The translations under genes and the position numbers were made by a program. A stretch of 64,000 bases of DNA from Sporocytophaga sp. (GTDB lineage: Bacteria > Bacteroidota > Bacteroidia > Cytophagales > Cytophagaceae): assembly GCF_017745095.1 (NCBI RefSeq), contig NZ_JAGHZZ010000001.1:496001-560000 (forward strand), written 5' to 3'. The notes below the pieces were generated by a model. It ran no database searches. It was given only the letters and a program-made list of their open reading frames with translations, and was not told the DNA's origin. Of this stretch, positions 8,510 to 17,068 are shown piece after piece. How positions within the stretch are numbered: position 1 is the first letter of the stretch; each line of letters starts with the position of its first letter.

Positions 8510-9844
8510 TTGGAAAGAAGAGATTTCGGGGAAGAATTCCGTTGGGGTGTTGCTGTTTCTGCATATCAGATAGAAGGTGCTCACGATGCTGATGGCAAAG
8601 GCCATTCTATATGGGATATTTTTACCAATAAAAAAGGTAATGTCCTTAATGAACATACTGGAAACACCGCCTGCGATTTTTACAATCGTTACAACCAGGA
8701 CATAAGTCTGTTGAAGGAATTAAATATCCCCAATTTCAGATTTTCTTTGTCTTGGCCTAGAATCTTTCCCTCTGGTCACTTTTATGTAAACAGGAAAGGA
8801 ATTGATTTCTATGACAGACTAATCGACTGTTGCCTTTCTCAAGGGATTGAACCATGGGTAACTTTATACCATTGGGATCTTCCACATGAACTGGAATTGA
8901 TGGGTGGATGGACCAATAGAGATATTTTGTATTGGTTTGGAGATTATGCAGAATTATGTGCAAAGCATTTTGGAGATAGAGTAAAAAAATGGATGGTATT
9001 GAATGAACCAATGGTTTTCACCGGTGCCGGTTATTTCCTTGGTATTCACGCACCTGGTAAAAGAGGAATGAAAAATTTTATTCCTGCTATGCACCATGCT
9101 ACATTGGCTATGGGTGAAGGAGGAAGAAGACTAAGAGAATTTGTTAAAGATGCAGAGATCGGTACCACATTCTCTTGTTCTCATATAGAACCTGTATCTC
9201 AAAAGGACAAAGATATAAGGGCTGCGATTCGTGTTGATGCTTTGCTAAATCGTCTATATATAGAGCCTATACTTGGCCTTGGTTATCCTCAGGAACTTAG
9301 AAAACCTCTGCTGAATGTAGAAAAGTATATAAAACCTAATGATGAAAGCAATATGCCTTTCGATTTTGATTTCATCGGAATACAGAACTATACAAGGGAA
9401 ATAGTTAAGTACTCTTGGTGGACTCCTTATTTACAGGCAAGTATTGTTGGCGCGAAGGAAAGGAAAGTGCCTCATACATTGATGAAATGGGAGGTTTATC
9501 CAGAAGCAATTTACCAAATGCTAAAAAAATTTCAGGCATATACGAATATAAAAAAATTGATGGTGACTGAAAATGGAGCTGCTTTTAATGATGTCGTTTT
9601 TGATGGTAAGGTTCAGGATTCTCAAAGGCTTCTCTTTATTCAGGATAATATCAGACAAGTGCTAAGGGCAAAGAAAGAAGGCGTAAATGTCCAAGGTTAT
9701 TTTATCTGGACACTGACAGACAATTTTGAATGGGCTGAGGGTTTTCATCCTAGATTTGGTATTGTGCATGTCGACTTTCATTCTCAAAAACGAACTATTA
9801 AAGAATCCGGACTGTGGTATAAAGATTTTTTATCATACATGTAA
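8510..9844 (+). CDS. Family 1 glycoside hydrolase (beta-glucosidase fold), cytoplasmic
   Basis: A 444-residue GH1 enzyme, full length for the family. FRWGVAVSAYQIEGA (residues 10-24) is the N-terminal signature, Glu166 in LNEP is the acid/base and Glu354 in VTENG is the nucleophile. The usual end WTLTDNFEWAEGF is intact, so it should be active. It has a TTG start: a stop lies six bases upstream and no Met codon occurs before the conserved N-terminus. No signal peptide is present, so substrates must be inside the cell. It follows the glycosyltransferase by 16 bases in the PHO-controlled operon. It might recycle glycolipids or transfer sugar between them (plant SFR2 is a GH1 galactolipid transferase), or simply hydrolyse cellobiose-type sugars. 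Confidence 0.9.
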   Translation: MERRDFGEEFRWGVAVSAYQIEGAHDADGKGHSIWDIFTNKKGNVLNEHTGNTACDFYNRYNQDISLLKELNIPNFRFSLSWPRIFPSGHFYVNRKGIDFYDRLIDCCLSQGIEPWVTLYHWDLPHELELMGGWTNRDILYWFGDYAELCAKHFGDRVKKWMVLNEPMVFTGAGYFLGIHAPGKRGMKNFIPAMHHATLAMGEGGRRLREFVKDAEIGTTFSCSHIEPVSQKDKDIRAAIRVDALLNRLYIEPILGLGYPQELRKPLLNVEKYIKPNDESNMPFDFDFIGIQNYTREIVKYSWWTPYLQASIVGAKERKVPHTLMKWEVYPEAIYQMLKKFQAYTNIKKLMVTENGAAFNDVVFDGKVQDSQRLLFIQDNIRQVLRAKKEGVNVQGYFIWTLTDNFEWAEGFHPRFGIVHVDFHSQKRTIKESGLWYKDFLSYM

Positions 9845-9875
9845 TTTGTTGAAATTCAGTATGAATAAATTCAAT

Positions 9876-9981
9876 GTTAAGAAATTGTTAAGTACGTATT
9901 ATGTAATTGTAATGCCAGTGTTAAGGTTGGGTTAACACTGTGTTAGGGGGTGGTTAAGGTCATTTTTTATTTCAAAATTTG
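9876..9981 (+). promoter_or_regulatory. PHO-box array and promoter of the phosphate porin
   Basis: Six good half-sites lie on one 11-bp grid: GTTAAG 9876, GTTAAG 9887, GTTAAG 9920, GTTAAC 9931, GTTAGG 9942 and GTTAAG 9953. The two empty grid positions hold ATTATG (9898) and GTAATG (9909), the second being a plausible weak site. The -7-like AAAATTTG follows at 9974-9981, 15 bases after the last site and 27 bases before the ATG. The helical-turn spacing points to cooperative binding of a PhoB-type dimer along one face of the DNA. Confidence 0.75.
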
Positions 9982-10008
9982 TCTCGATTTAATTAGCCAC
10001 CATAAATT

Positions 10009-11268
10009 ATGAACAAGAAGTTAAGTGCTCTATTTTTTATTTTGTTGTTTACTCCATTTGTGTTATTTGCCCAAAACGCATCTGATTCATCTGCATACAA
10101 ACAGGAAAAACCTGTCGAAGTAAAAGAAGCCAAGAAGAAATGGTATGAAACACTTTCATTGAGAGGATATACCCAAATTCGTTATAATAGATTGTTGGAA
10201 ACGAATGGCCAGCTAAAGTGTGATCAATGTGATAGATCTATTGGAGATGGAGGAGGATTGTTTTTTAGAAGAGCTCGTCTTACTTTGTTTGGAGATGTCC
10301 ATCCAAGAGTTTACATGTACATTCAGACTGACCTTGCAACCAATGCCTTAATAAGCGGACCAGCTTCTTCTGTAACGGGAATGGGTTTCGTTCAACTTAG
10401 AGATCTTTATGGGGATATATATCTTAATGAAGCTAAGTCATTAAGAACTAGAGTAGGTCTTAGTAAAATTCCTTTCGGGTTTGATAATATTCAGTCAAGC
10501 CAAAACAGGATAGCATTTGATCGTTCTGATGCAATCAACAGCGGAATGTACAATGAGCGGGATATGGCAGTATTATTTTACTTTACCCCTCCGAAAATCA
10601 GAGAAAGGTATAAATACCTTGTTTCCTCAGGTTTAAAAGGATCAGGAGATTATGGAGTATTAGGATTCGGAATTTTTAATGGTCAAACTACTAACAGACT
10701 GGATTACGGTAACGCTCAGCATGTTGTAGCTAGAGCGTCCTATCCTTTCCTGCTTAGTTCCGGTCAATATATAGAAGCTGGGGTAAGCGGATTTACCGGA
10801 TATTTTAATACAAAAGAAATTAAAAATGTGGATGTACTGTCACCTACAAATATTCAGGAGCAGAGAATCGATGGATTTTTGGTTGTTTATCCTCAGCCAA
10901 TAGGTTTTCAGATGGAATACAACTGGGGCATGGGGCCAAGATTCACAAATGAGAATGGAGTTTTTTCAGTACAAAGGAAGCCTCTTGATGGGGGATATGC
11001 TCAGGTTATGTTCTTGCAAAAGGTTAAAAAGATGGCTTTTATACCGTATGTAAGGGCTCAATATTATAACGGAGGAAAGAAAATTGAGCAGGATGCCAGA
11101 AGTTATATCGTGAAAGAGCTTGAATACGGACTAGAATATCAGATCAATTCAGCTTTGGAATTTACGGTAGCTTATACAATGTCTGACCGCAGATTTGAAG
11201 ACTCTAAGAAGCCGATCAATCACCAAAAAGGAAACTTTTTGAGACTTCAATTGCAGTTTAACTATTAA
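10009..11268 (+). CDS. Phosphate-selective porin O/P family outer-membrane protein
   Basis: A 419-residue beta-barrel porin. A signal peptide ends near residue 22 (VLFAQ). Residues about 45-419 follow the porin O/P pattern, with SLRGYTQIRYN at the first strand, FFRRARLTLFGDVHPRVYMYIQTDL, and an aromatic end (LQLQFNY) typical of outer-membrane barrels. In Pseudomonas OprP and OprO such porins carry phosphate and polyphosphate. Here a strong PHO-box array precedes the gene and pstS follows it by 138 bases, so it is the likely outer-membrane entry for phosphate feeding the Pst transporter. A cysteine pair, CDQCD near residue 70, is unusual in this family. Confidence 0.9.
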   Translation: MNKKLSALFFILLFTPFVLFAQNASDSSAYKQEKPVEVKEAKKKWYETLSLRGYTQIRYNRLLETNGQLKCDQCDRSIGDGGGLFFRRARLTLFGDVHPRVYMYIQTDLATNALISGPASSVTGMGFVQLRDLYGDIYLNEAKSLRTRVGLSKIPFGFDNIQSSQNRIAFDRSDAINSGMYNERDMAVLFYFTPPKIRERYKYLVSSGLKGSGDYGVLGFGIFNGQTTNRLDYGNAQHVVARASYPFLLSSGQYIEAGVSGFTGYFNTKEIKNVDVLSPTNIQEQRIDGFLVVYPQPIGFQMEYNWGMGPRFTNENGVFSVQRKPLDGGYAQVMFLQKVKKMAFIPYVRAQYYNGGKKIEQDARSYIVKELEYGLEYQINSALEFTVAYTMSDRRFEDSKKPINHQKGNFLRLQLQFNY

Positions 11269-11352
11269 TAAAATTACTTAAGTTATCCACATCTTAATTC
11301 TAAAGACTTTAGTGTCAGGAAATAAATTTTTGGTACTTGGAGATTTAAAAAG

Positions 11353-11388
11353 CTTAACAATTTCTTAACATTCGAATATTTAAAATTG
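11353..11388 (+). promoter_or_regulatory. PHO box and promoter of pstS
   Basis: CTTAAC at 11353-11358 and CTTAAC at 11364-11369 are perfect copies 11 bp apart, both followed by A. A -7-like element, TAAAATTG at 11381-11388 (one mismatch to TAnnTTTG), stands 11 bases downstream. The start codon at 11407 leaves a leader of only about a dozen bases. Confidence 0.65.
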
Positions 11389-11406
11389 TCTAATTTGGTA
11401 TCAATT

Positions 11407-12438
11407 ATGAAAAAAATCATTTTTAGCGGGGCCGTTATATTTTCGGTATTTGCTACATCTTTTTTTGGATGTGGTCCTAAAAATAAACCTGAAGAAAAGG
11501 GAGAATCAAAACTTTCCGGTACTGTTGAGATCGACGGATCAAGCACTGTTTATCCTATTACTGAAGCTACAGCTGAGGAATTTAGGGTTGAAAATCCTGA
11601 TGTGAAAGTAACGATCGGAGTATCAGGAACCGGTGGGGGGTTCAAGAAGTTTGTTCGTTCGGAAATTGATATAGCAGAAGCTTCAAGACCGATTAAAAAA
11701 TCTGAAGACAGTGCCACATCAGCAGCTAAAATTGAATATATAGAATTACCGATAGCTTATGATGGATTGGCAGTAGTAGTTAATCCTCAGAATACTTGGG
11801 TAGATTATCTTACAGTTGAAGAGCTGAAGAAAATCTGGGAGCCTGAGGCGCAAGGGAAAATAGTAAAATGGAATCAGATCAGACCTAACTGGCCTAATGA
11901 AGAAATTCACCTTTTTGGAGCAGGCCACGAGTCAGGTACATTTGACTATTTTACTGAAGCAATTGTAGGAAAGGCAAAAGCAAGTAGAGGCGATTATACT
12001 GCTAGTGAAGATGACAATGTTCTCGTTCAAGGTATTTCGACAGATAAATTTGCATTGGGATATTTCGGTTTGGCTTATTTTACAGAAAATAAAGACAAGC
12101 TTAAGCTGATACCTATCGATGATAAGAAAGATGAGAATGGAAAAGGTCCTATACTGGCATCTGATGAAACTGTAAAAAATGGTACTTATCAGCCGTTATC
12201 AAGACCTTTGTTTATTTATGTAAATAAAAAGTCATCTGACACGAATCCTTCCATAGATAGTTTTGTGCATTTTTATATTGACAATGCAGAAACACTGGTT
12301 GTGGATGCAAAATACATTCCTTTGAGCAAAGCGGTATATGACTTGGTGAAGACGAGATTCAAAGAGAAAAAGACAGGTTCTGTATTCCTTGATAAGGAAT
12401 CAACAGTAGGAGTAAAACTTGAAGAAGTTCTGAAATAA
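11407..12438 (+). CDS. pstS: Phosphate ABC transporter substrate-binding protein
   Basis: A 343-residue phosphate-binding lipoprotein. The signal peptide ends in a lipobox-like FFGC, so it should be anchored by that Cys. The mature part carries the PstS pattern: [13 protein letters not shown] (phosphate loop), [21 protein letters not shown], and later HESGTFDYF. The ATG at 11407 is chosen because the signal peptide MKKIIFSG begins there; an in-frame TTG 21 bases earlier would only add unlikely residues. It leads the pst genes and has its own PHO box. The length and motif set are those of the PstS/SphX group. Confidence 0.94.
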   Translation: MKKIIFSGAVIFSVFATSFFGCGPKNKPEEKGESKLSGTVEIDGSSTVYPITEATAEEFRVENPDVKVTIGVSGTGGGFKKFVRSEIDIAEASRPIKKSEDSATSAAKIEYIELPIAYDGLAVVVNPQNTWVDYLTVEELKKIWEPEAQGKIVKWNQIRPNWPNEEIHLFGAGHESGTFDYFTEAIVGKAKASRGDYTASEDDNVLVQGISTDKFALGYFGLAYFTENKDKLKLIPIDDKKDENGKGPILASDETVKNGTYQPLSRPLFIYVNKKSSDTNPSIDSFVHFYIDNAETLVVDAKYIPLSKAVYDLVKTRFKEKKTGSVFLDKESTVGVKLEEVLK

Positions 12439-12460
12439 TCAGAACTTCTTAATTATTATA

Positions 12461-13336
12461 ATGAAACTTAGAGAAACAATTATTGAAAAACTCCTGTTGG
12501 CCTGCAGTCTGCTAACAATATTCACGACTGTCGGTATCATAGGAGTTTTAATTTTTGAAACCATAGGGTTTTTCAAAGAAGTAAGTCTGATTGAGTTTTT
12601 AACAGACACAGAGTGGACTCCTCTTTTCAGCAATAAGAGATTTGGGATCTTGCCTCTTTTAACGGGCACCTTGCTTACCACATTTATTGCGACTATTGTG
12701 GCAGTTCCTCTGGGCCTTACAATAGCTGTTTATCTCAGTGAGTATTCACACAAAACAGTCAGAAACCTTGTAAAACCAATGTTGGAAATCCTTGCTGCGG
12801 TACCCACTGTAGTTTATGGATACTTTGCTCTGGTATTTGTAACTCCAATGTTTCAGAAGATAATTCCTACACTCTCAGGCTTCAATGCTTTGTCGCCAGG
12901 TATTGTGATGGGAATAATGATCTTACCTTTGGTTTCTTCCCTGAGTGAGGACGCGCTTTATGCAGTGCCAAAATCATTAAGAGAGGGGTCTTTTGCTCTT
13001 GGAGCTACTAAATTTCAAACTTCCTGGAAGGTAATTGTTCCTTCCGCATTTTCGGGTATTTCGGTCTCCATTATATTAGCCATTTCCAGAGCAATTGGAG
13101 AAACAATGATTGTAGCAATCGCTGCAGGTCAGCAACCTCGTCTTACATTAGATCCTACAGTTCCTATCGAAACCATGACAACTTATATCGTTCAGGTTAG
13201 TCTTGGTGATGTGCCACATGACAGTGTTGAGTACAGGACAATTTTTGCTGTAGGTATGACCTTATTTGTGGTTACACTTATTTTAAATAATATAAGCTTC
13301 TGGCTTAAGAAAAAATTTCAGAAACATCATAGATAG
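12461..13336 (+). CDS. pstC: Phosphate ABC transporter permease PstC
   Basis: A 291-residue inner-membrane permease with six hydrophobic segments. The EAA loop that docks on the ATPase reads [19 protein letters not shown] (near residue 172). The upstream segment [15 protein letters not shown] and the later [16 protein letters not shown] are standard for PstC/PstA. It is assigned as PstC by its position before the second permease and by the N-terminal helix with little cytosolic leader. It starts 22 bases after pstS, and pstA starts 3 bases after it. Confidence 0.93.
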   Translation: MKLRETIIEKLLLACSLLTIFTTVGIIGVLIFETIGFFKEVSLIEFLTDTEWTPLFSNKRFGILPLLTGTLLTTFIATIVAVPLGLTIAVYLSEYSHKTVRNLVKPMLEILAAVPTVVYGYFALVFVTPMFQKIIPTLSGFNALSPGIVMGIMILPLVSSLSEDALYAVPKSLREGSFALGATKFQTSWKVIVPSAFSGISVSIILAISRAIGETMIVAIAAGQQPRLTLDPTVPIETMTTYIVQVSLGDVPHDSVEYRTIFAVGMTLFVVTLILNNISFWLKKKFQKHHR

Positions 13337-13339
13337 GAA

Positions 13340-14242
13340 ATGGGCAAAAAGGGAAAAGGTAAGATTAAGAAAAGGCTTAAGTATTTCAGCAATACGAGAG
13401 TATATGAATACCAGGACCAGGCATTCAAGTATTTTGGCCTTTGCTGCACGCTCATTGGTGTTGTAGTGCTGATGTTATTGTTAGGTGATGTTTTATACAG
13501 AGGCCTTAGCCGCCTTGATTGGGATTTCATCATGGGGCTTCCAAGTAGGAGGGCTGCAAAGGCAGGTATATATACTGCCTGGGTAGGTACACTCTGGATT
13601 ATGGTTCTTACTGCCGTGATAGCATTTCCTATTGGAATATCTGCAGGTTTGTACCTCGAAGAATATAATAAAAAAAGTAGACTTTCCAATATTATAGAAA
13701 TCAATATAGCTAATCTGGCAGGGGTTCCATCTATTATTTATGGCTTGCTTGGTTTAGAGCTCTTTGCTCGTGCATTGAAACTGGGAGAGAGTGTTCTTAC
13801 CGGAGCGCTGACTTTGTCTTTATTAATCCTGCCAATTATAATTGTGTCGACGAGAGAGGCATTAAAAGCTGTACCATATTCAATTAGAGAAGGCTCTTAC
13901 GCTCTGGGAGCCTCCAAATGGCAAACCATTTGGTATCAAGTTTTACCTGCAGCGGTTTCAGGAATTTTCACAGGTGTGATCCTTTCTCTTTCAAGAGCAA
14001 TTGGGGAAACCGCTCCACTGATTGTAATTGGTGCGCTGACCTTTGTACCTTTCGTACCGGAAAGTGTTATGGATTCCTTTACGGTATTGCCAATACAGAT
14101 ATTCAACTGGGTAAGCAGACCGCAGAAAGAGTTTTCTGAAAATGCTGCTGCTGCCATAATCATTTTATTGAGTATAACATTCATCATGAATGGAATAGCT
14201 GTTTATATAAGACATAAATGGCAGAAAAAGGTAAAGTGGTAA
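13340..14242 (+). CDS. pstA: Phosphate ABC transporter permease PstA
   Basis: A 300-residue permease paired with PstC. A basic cytosolic N-terminus (about 30 residues, many Lys) precedes six membrane segments. Conserved parts are IANLAGVPSIIYGLLGL, the EAA loop SIREGSYALGASKWQTIW (near 180) and LSRAIGETAPLIVIGAL, where the ETAPL wording is typical of PstA rather than PstC. It lies three bases behind pstC and 37 bases ahead of pstB in one operon. Confidence 0.93.
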   Translation: MGKKGKGKIKKRLKYFSNTRVYEYQDQAFKYFGLCCTLIGVVVLMLLLGDVLYRGLSRLDWDFIMGLPSRRAAKAGIYTAWVGTLWIMVLTAVIAFPIGISAGLYLEEYNKKSRLSNIIEINIANLAGVPSIIYGLLGLELFARALKLGESVLTGALTLSLLILPIIIVSTREALKAVPYSIREGSYALGASKWQTIWYQVLPAAVSGIFTGVILSLSRAIGETAPLIVIGALTFVPFVPESVMDSFTVLPIQIFNWVSRPQKEFSENAAAAIIILLSITFIMNGIAVYIRHKWQKKVKW

Positions 14243-14279
14243 AATTATTGTTTGAAAGAATTTCTTTGGAATATAAATC

Positions 14280-15029
14280 ATGAAAATTGAAGCCAAGAAC
14301 GTCCACGTTTACTACGGTTCAGACCATGTGTTGAAAGGGGTAACTCTTTCTATCAAGAAGAACACCGTAACTGCGTTGATCGGACCTTCCGGATGCGGGA
14401 AGTCCACGTTCCTCAGATGTTTCAACAGGATGAACGACCTGATTGAGAATGCCCGCGTAGAAGGGGAGATTATGATAGAAGGAGTTGATATTTATCACCC
14501 TAAAATCAATGTGAATGAGTTGAGAAAGACCGTAGGTATGGTGTTTCAAAAGCCTAATCCATTCCCTAAGTCTATTTTCGAAAATGTTGCTTATGGCCTC
14601 AGAGTTAATGGGGTTAAGGACCAGGCACTTATTGATGAGAAAGTAGAGTCTTCATTAAGAGGCGCTGCGCTTTGGGATGAGGTAAAAGATAAACTTAAAA
14701 AATCTGCACTGGCACTTTCGGGCGGTCAGCAGCAGAGACTTTGTATCGCAAGAGCTCTTGCCGTAGAGCCTTCTGTTTTGTTGATGGATGAGCCTGCTTC
14801 TGCTCTTGATCCTATCTCTTCAATAAAAATTGAGGAATTGATATACAGCTTGAAAGCAAATTATACTATTTTAATAGTAACTCACAATATGCAACAGGCT
14901 TCCAGAACTAGTGACAAGACAGCGTTTTTCTATATGGGCGACCTTGTAGAGTATGATGATACCAGAACCCTGTTTACCAATCCTAAAAAAGAAAGAACAC
15001 AGAATTACATAACAGGACGTTTTGGTTAA
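14280..15029 (+). CDS. pstB: Phosphate ABC transporter ATPase PstB
   Basis: A 249-residue ATP-binding subunit. Walker A is GPSGCGKST (residues 33-41), followed by the PstB mark [12 protein letters not shown]. The Q-loop is [11 protein letters not shown], the signature motif is LSGGQQQR, Walker B is [13 protein letters not shown], and the H-loop is VTHNMQQA. All catalytic residues are present. This family powers phosphate import through PstC/PstA and also takes part with PhoU in signalling to the PhoR/PhoB pair. Confidence 0.97.
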   Translation: MKIEAKNVHVYYGSDHVLKGVTLSIKKNTVTALIGPSGCGKSTFLRCFNRMNDLIENARVEGEIMIEGVDIYHPKINVNELRKTVGMVFQKPNPFPKSIFENVAYGLRVNGVKDQALIDEKVESSLRGAALWDEVKDKLKKSALALSGGQQQRLCIARALAVEPSVLLMDEPASALDPISSIKIEELIYSLKANYTILIVTHNMQQASRTSDKTAFFYMGDLVEYDDTRTLFTNPKKERTQNYITGRFG

Positions 15030-15073
15030 TCAAAAATTAATTTTTAACGTTATATACACCCAAAAGAGCAACA

Positions 15074-15787
15074 ATGAATCTATTAGAAACCGAACTCGGC
15101 GAATTAAAAAGCGAACTTATAGATATGACCTATCTTGTGAGAGGTCAGCTGGACAAGGCTATTTCATCTTTTTACAGTTTTGATAAAGATCTTGCCAAAG
15201 AAGTAATCAAAAACGAGAAGCGGGTAAATGGTAGTGAGCTTAAAATAGATGCTAAAGGAGAACATATTCTTGCGCTTTTTAATCCTGTTGCGATTGACTT
15301 AAGATTTGTCGTGGCATCTCTTAAAATGGTTTCTGATCTGGAAAGAATTGGTGATAATGCCAAAGGAATTGCTCAATATGTTATCAAGTGCGAAAATTCT
15401 TATGATGCAGATCTTATAGAGAAGATCAGATTCAAAGAGATGACAGATACTGCACTTGAAATGTTGTCTATACTAAGTGAGTCTTTTGAAACAGATAATA
15501 CTAAGCTGGCAAGAACTTTATTTACGAAAGATGAGAGGATGGATGAGATAAATCTGAGCGCAAATCAGATAATGACAGATTATCTTAAAAATCAGACGGA
15601 TCCAGATAAAATCTTGCAGGCAATTTATTTCCTTACAATAATCAGAAAAATGGAAAGAGTTGGGGATTATGTGACGAATATTGCTGAGGAAATTATTTTC
15701 TATGTAAAAGCTAAAGTGTTAAGACATAAGAGAAAATCTTTTAAAATTTCTGACACAGATTCAGATAGTGATTCTGACTCTAATTAA
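15074..15787 (+). CDS. phoU: Phosphate signalling protein PhoU
   Basis: A 237-residue all-helical regulator made of two three-helix repeats (about 5-105 and 115-215). Each has the metal-binding E/DxxxD pattern: DLERIGDNAKGIAQYV near residue 88 and KMERVGDYVTNIAEEI near 195. PhoU restrains the PhoR kinase when phosphate is plentiful and limits Pst uptake. It closes the pst operon, 44 bases after pstB, and is followed by a strong terminator. The C-terminal tail is a run of alternating Ser and Asp after KISD, beyond the folded part, and its role is unknown. Confidence 0.95.
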   Translation: MNLLETELGELKSELIDMTYLVRGQLDKAISSFYSFDKDLAKEVIKNEKRVNGSELKIDAKGEHILALFNPVAIDLRFVVASLKMVSDLERIGDNAKGIAQYVIKCENSYDADLIEKIRFKEMTDTALEMLSILSESFETDNTKLARTLFTKDERMDEINLSANQIMTDYLKNQTDPDKILQAIYFLTIIRKMERVGDYVTNIAEEIIFYVKAKVLRHKRKSFKISDTDSDSDSDSN

Positions 15788-15807
15788 TATTTAAAAATAA
15801 ATTTCGG

Positions 15808-15850
15808 GACCCTCATTTTTGTCACAATAAAAATGAGGGTCTTTTGTTTT
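15808..15850 (+). terminator. Terminator of the pst-phoU operon
   Basis: A perfect 13-bp stem (GACCCTCATTTTT at 15808-15820 with its complement at 15829-15841) and an 8-base loop, followed by TTTTGTTTT. It lies 20 bases past the phoU stop. Confidence 0.92.
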
Positions 15851-15860
15851 ATCTTTGAGT

Positions 15861-16655
15861 ATGAAGTATCGAATTATTATTTTTTTCATTTTTATCTTCT
15901 CAAAAGTCGCAGCACAAGGTGTCTCAAAGTCCTATTTTCCTAATACTTTCAGAGCTTCTGTGTCTGGTAATTACTATTTTCAATCGGGTACTTATATCTA
16001 TATTGAGAGCAGTGGCACTTATCAGGATGGATTTTACATTAGGGAATTCTCTCCTTTTAATAAATTGAATTCAATAGATTTAGGTATGGGTGTTCAATTT
16101 CAAATTTCTGAAAAATGGTCAGGAGGATTAAGTCAAAGATTAGCAAGAAGTCAGGTAAATGGCTTGTCGTATACCGGATTTAATATTGAACACCAAGGAA
16201 AAATCAAAAAGATTGATTTTATAAAACTAGCATCTTTGGATTATAGGAAACATATAAATGCTAATATAAATGACCTGGCATTGATAGGTCTGCTTGGAGG
16301 ACTTCACAAATCAATAAATATTAAAGACAGGAAGCTTGGTTTTATGATTTCTTACAGAGCCTTTAAAATAAGAGAATTGGGTGGAGATGAATTTTCTGTC
16401 TTTAAAAAGAGATTTATCAATAAAACTATTTTAAGGGTGGATGCTTACATTGAAGCTGTTAAAGGTATTTATGTAGGGCTTTTTGCATTGAGAGATACTA
16501 ATTATTATCCGTCTGCAAATTCAGGTGGTAACGACAGACTAAACCTTATTACTCCAACCTATGGGGTAACTTTGAATTTTGTAATAAATGGAAAAAATAA
16601 ATTAAATGCGCTTCCAGGAATGCCTCCTTTGGAAATTGTTGATTCCTTTTTTTAA
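15861..16655 (+). CDS. Predicted outer-membrane beta-barrel protein, unknown
   Basis: A 264-residue exported protein. The signal peptide is residues 1-19 (FIFSKVAAQ). The rest is a series of short amphipathic strands with alternating hydrophobic residues, for example SIDLGMGVQFQISEKWSGGL, AYIEAVKGIYVGLFAL and TYGVTLNFVING, as in outer-membrane barrels of roughly 10-12 strands. No enzyme motif is visible. ATG 15861 is preferred over an upstream TTG because the signal peptide starts there. It stands directly after the pst terminator, so it has its own promoter or depends on read-through. A perfect TATCTTTG overlaps the region just before the ATG. Confidence 0.65.
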   Translation: MKYRIIIFFIFIFSKVAAQGVSKSYFPNTFRASVSGNYYFQSGTYIYIESSGTYQDGFYIREFSPFNKLNSIDLGMGVQFQISEKWSGGLSQRLARSQVNGLSYTGFNIEHQGKIKKIDFIKLASLDYRKHINANINDLALIGLLGGLHKSINIKDRKLGFMISYRAFKIRELGGDEFSVFKKRFINKTILRVDAYIEAVKGIYVGLFALRDTNYYPSANSGGNDRLNLITPTYGVTLNFVINGKNKLNALPGMPPLEIVDSFF

Positions 16656-16693
16656 CATAAGGTTCCATAAAAAGTTATTAACTTACTAACGGA

Positions 16694-16701
16694 TATTTTT
16701 G
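16694..16701 (+). promoter_or_regulatory. Possible -7 promoter element (TATTTTTG)
   Basis: A perfect match to the Bacteroidota -7 consensus TAnnTTTG ends 7 bases before the ATG at 16709. Transcription would then start at or very near the start codon, giving a leaderless or nearly leaderless message. No TTG is seen at the usual -33 distance, so the call is weak. Confidence 0.3.
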
Positions 16702-16708
16702 TCAATTC

Positions 16709-17065
16709 ATGGAAAATGCCTTTTTAAAATTTCTCAAGTTGGACGGATTATTTGATAATATAAAGGGTTACGTTGATAAACGTATACAGCTTTTTAAGCT
16801 GGAAATGATGGAAAAAGCTTCTAACATAGTTGCTTCTCTATCAATTCTTTTTTTGCTTGCATTTATGTTTTTAATGATGCTGCTTTTCTTTAGTCTCGCC
16901 CTGGGAAGTTATTTGAATCACTTGCTGAATAGCACTTACATGGGCTATGTGGTGATGACAGTATTCTTTTTTCTTGTGGTAATAATACTTGCAGCAAATA
17001 TTACTAAAGGTTTTTTACACCGGAAAATCCGGGATTTATTGTTACATATTCTCACCAAAAAATAA
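16709..17065 (+). CDS. Phage holin family (Holin-X type) membrane protein
   Basis: A 118-residue inner-membrane protein. A basic amphipathic helix (residues about 10-40, DNIKGYVDKRIQLFKLEMMEK) precedes two membrane helices (about 43-70 and 78-102), the layout of the putative Holin-X/YqjE family found in many Bacteroidota. Despite the name, this family is chromosomal and no phage genes are near. It runs four bases ahead of another small membrane protein and then the GGGP-type synthase, so it may belong to an envelope-lipid group. Confidence 0.7.
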   Translation: MENAFLKFLKLDGLFDNIKGYVDKRIQLFKLEMMEKASNIVASLSILFLLAFMFLMMLLFFSLALGSYLNHLLNSTYMGYVVMTVFFFLVVIILAANITKGFLHRKIRDLLLHILTKK

Positions 17066-17068
17066 TCC

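Noticed and set aside
16676-16692. TTAAC-like pair upstream of the holin-like gene as a fifth PHO box
   Set aside because: The spacing is eight bases rather than 11 and only one half-site is good.
16709-17065. Prophage remnant suggested by the holin-like protein
   Set aside because: No capsid, tail, integrase or lysis genes are near, and the family is chromosomal in many Bacteroidota.
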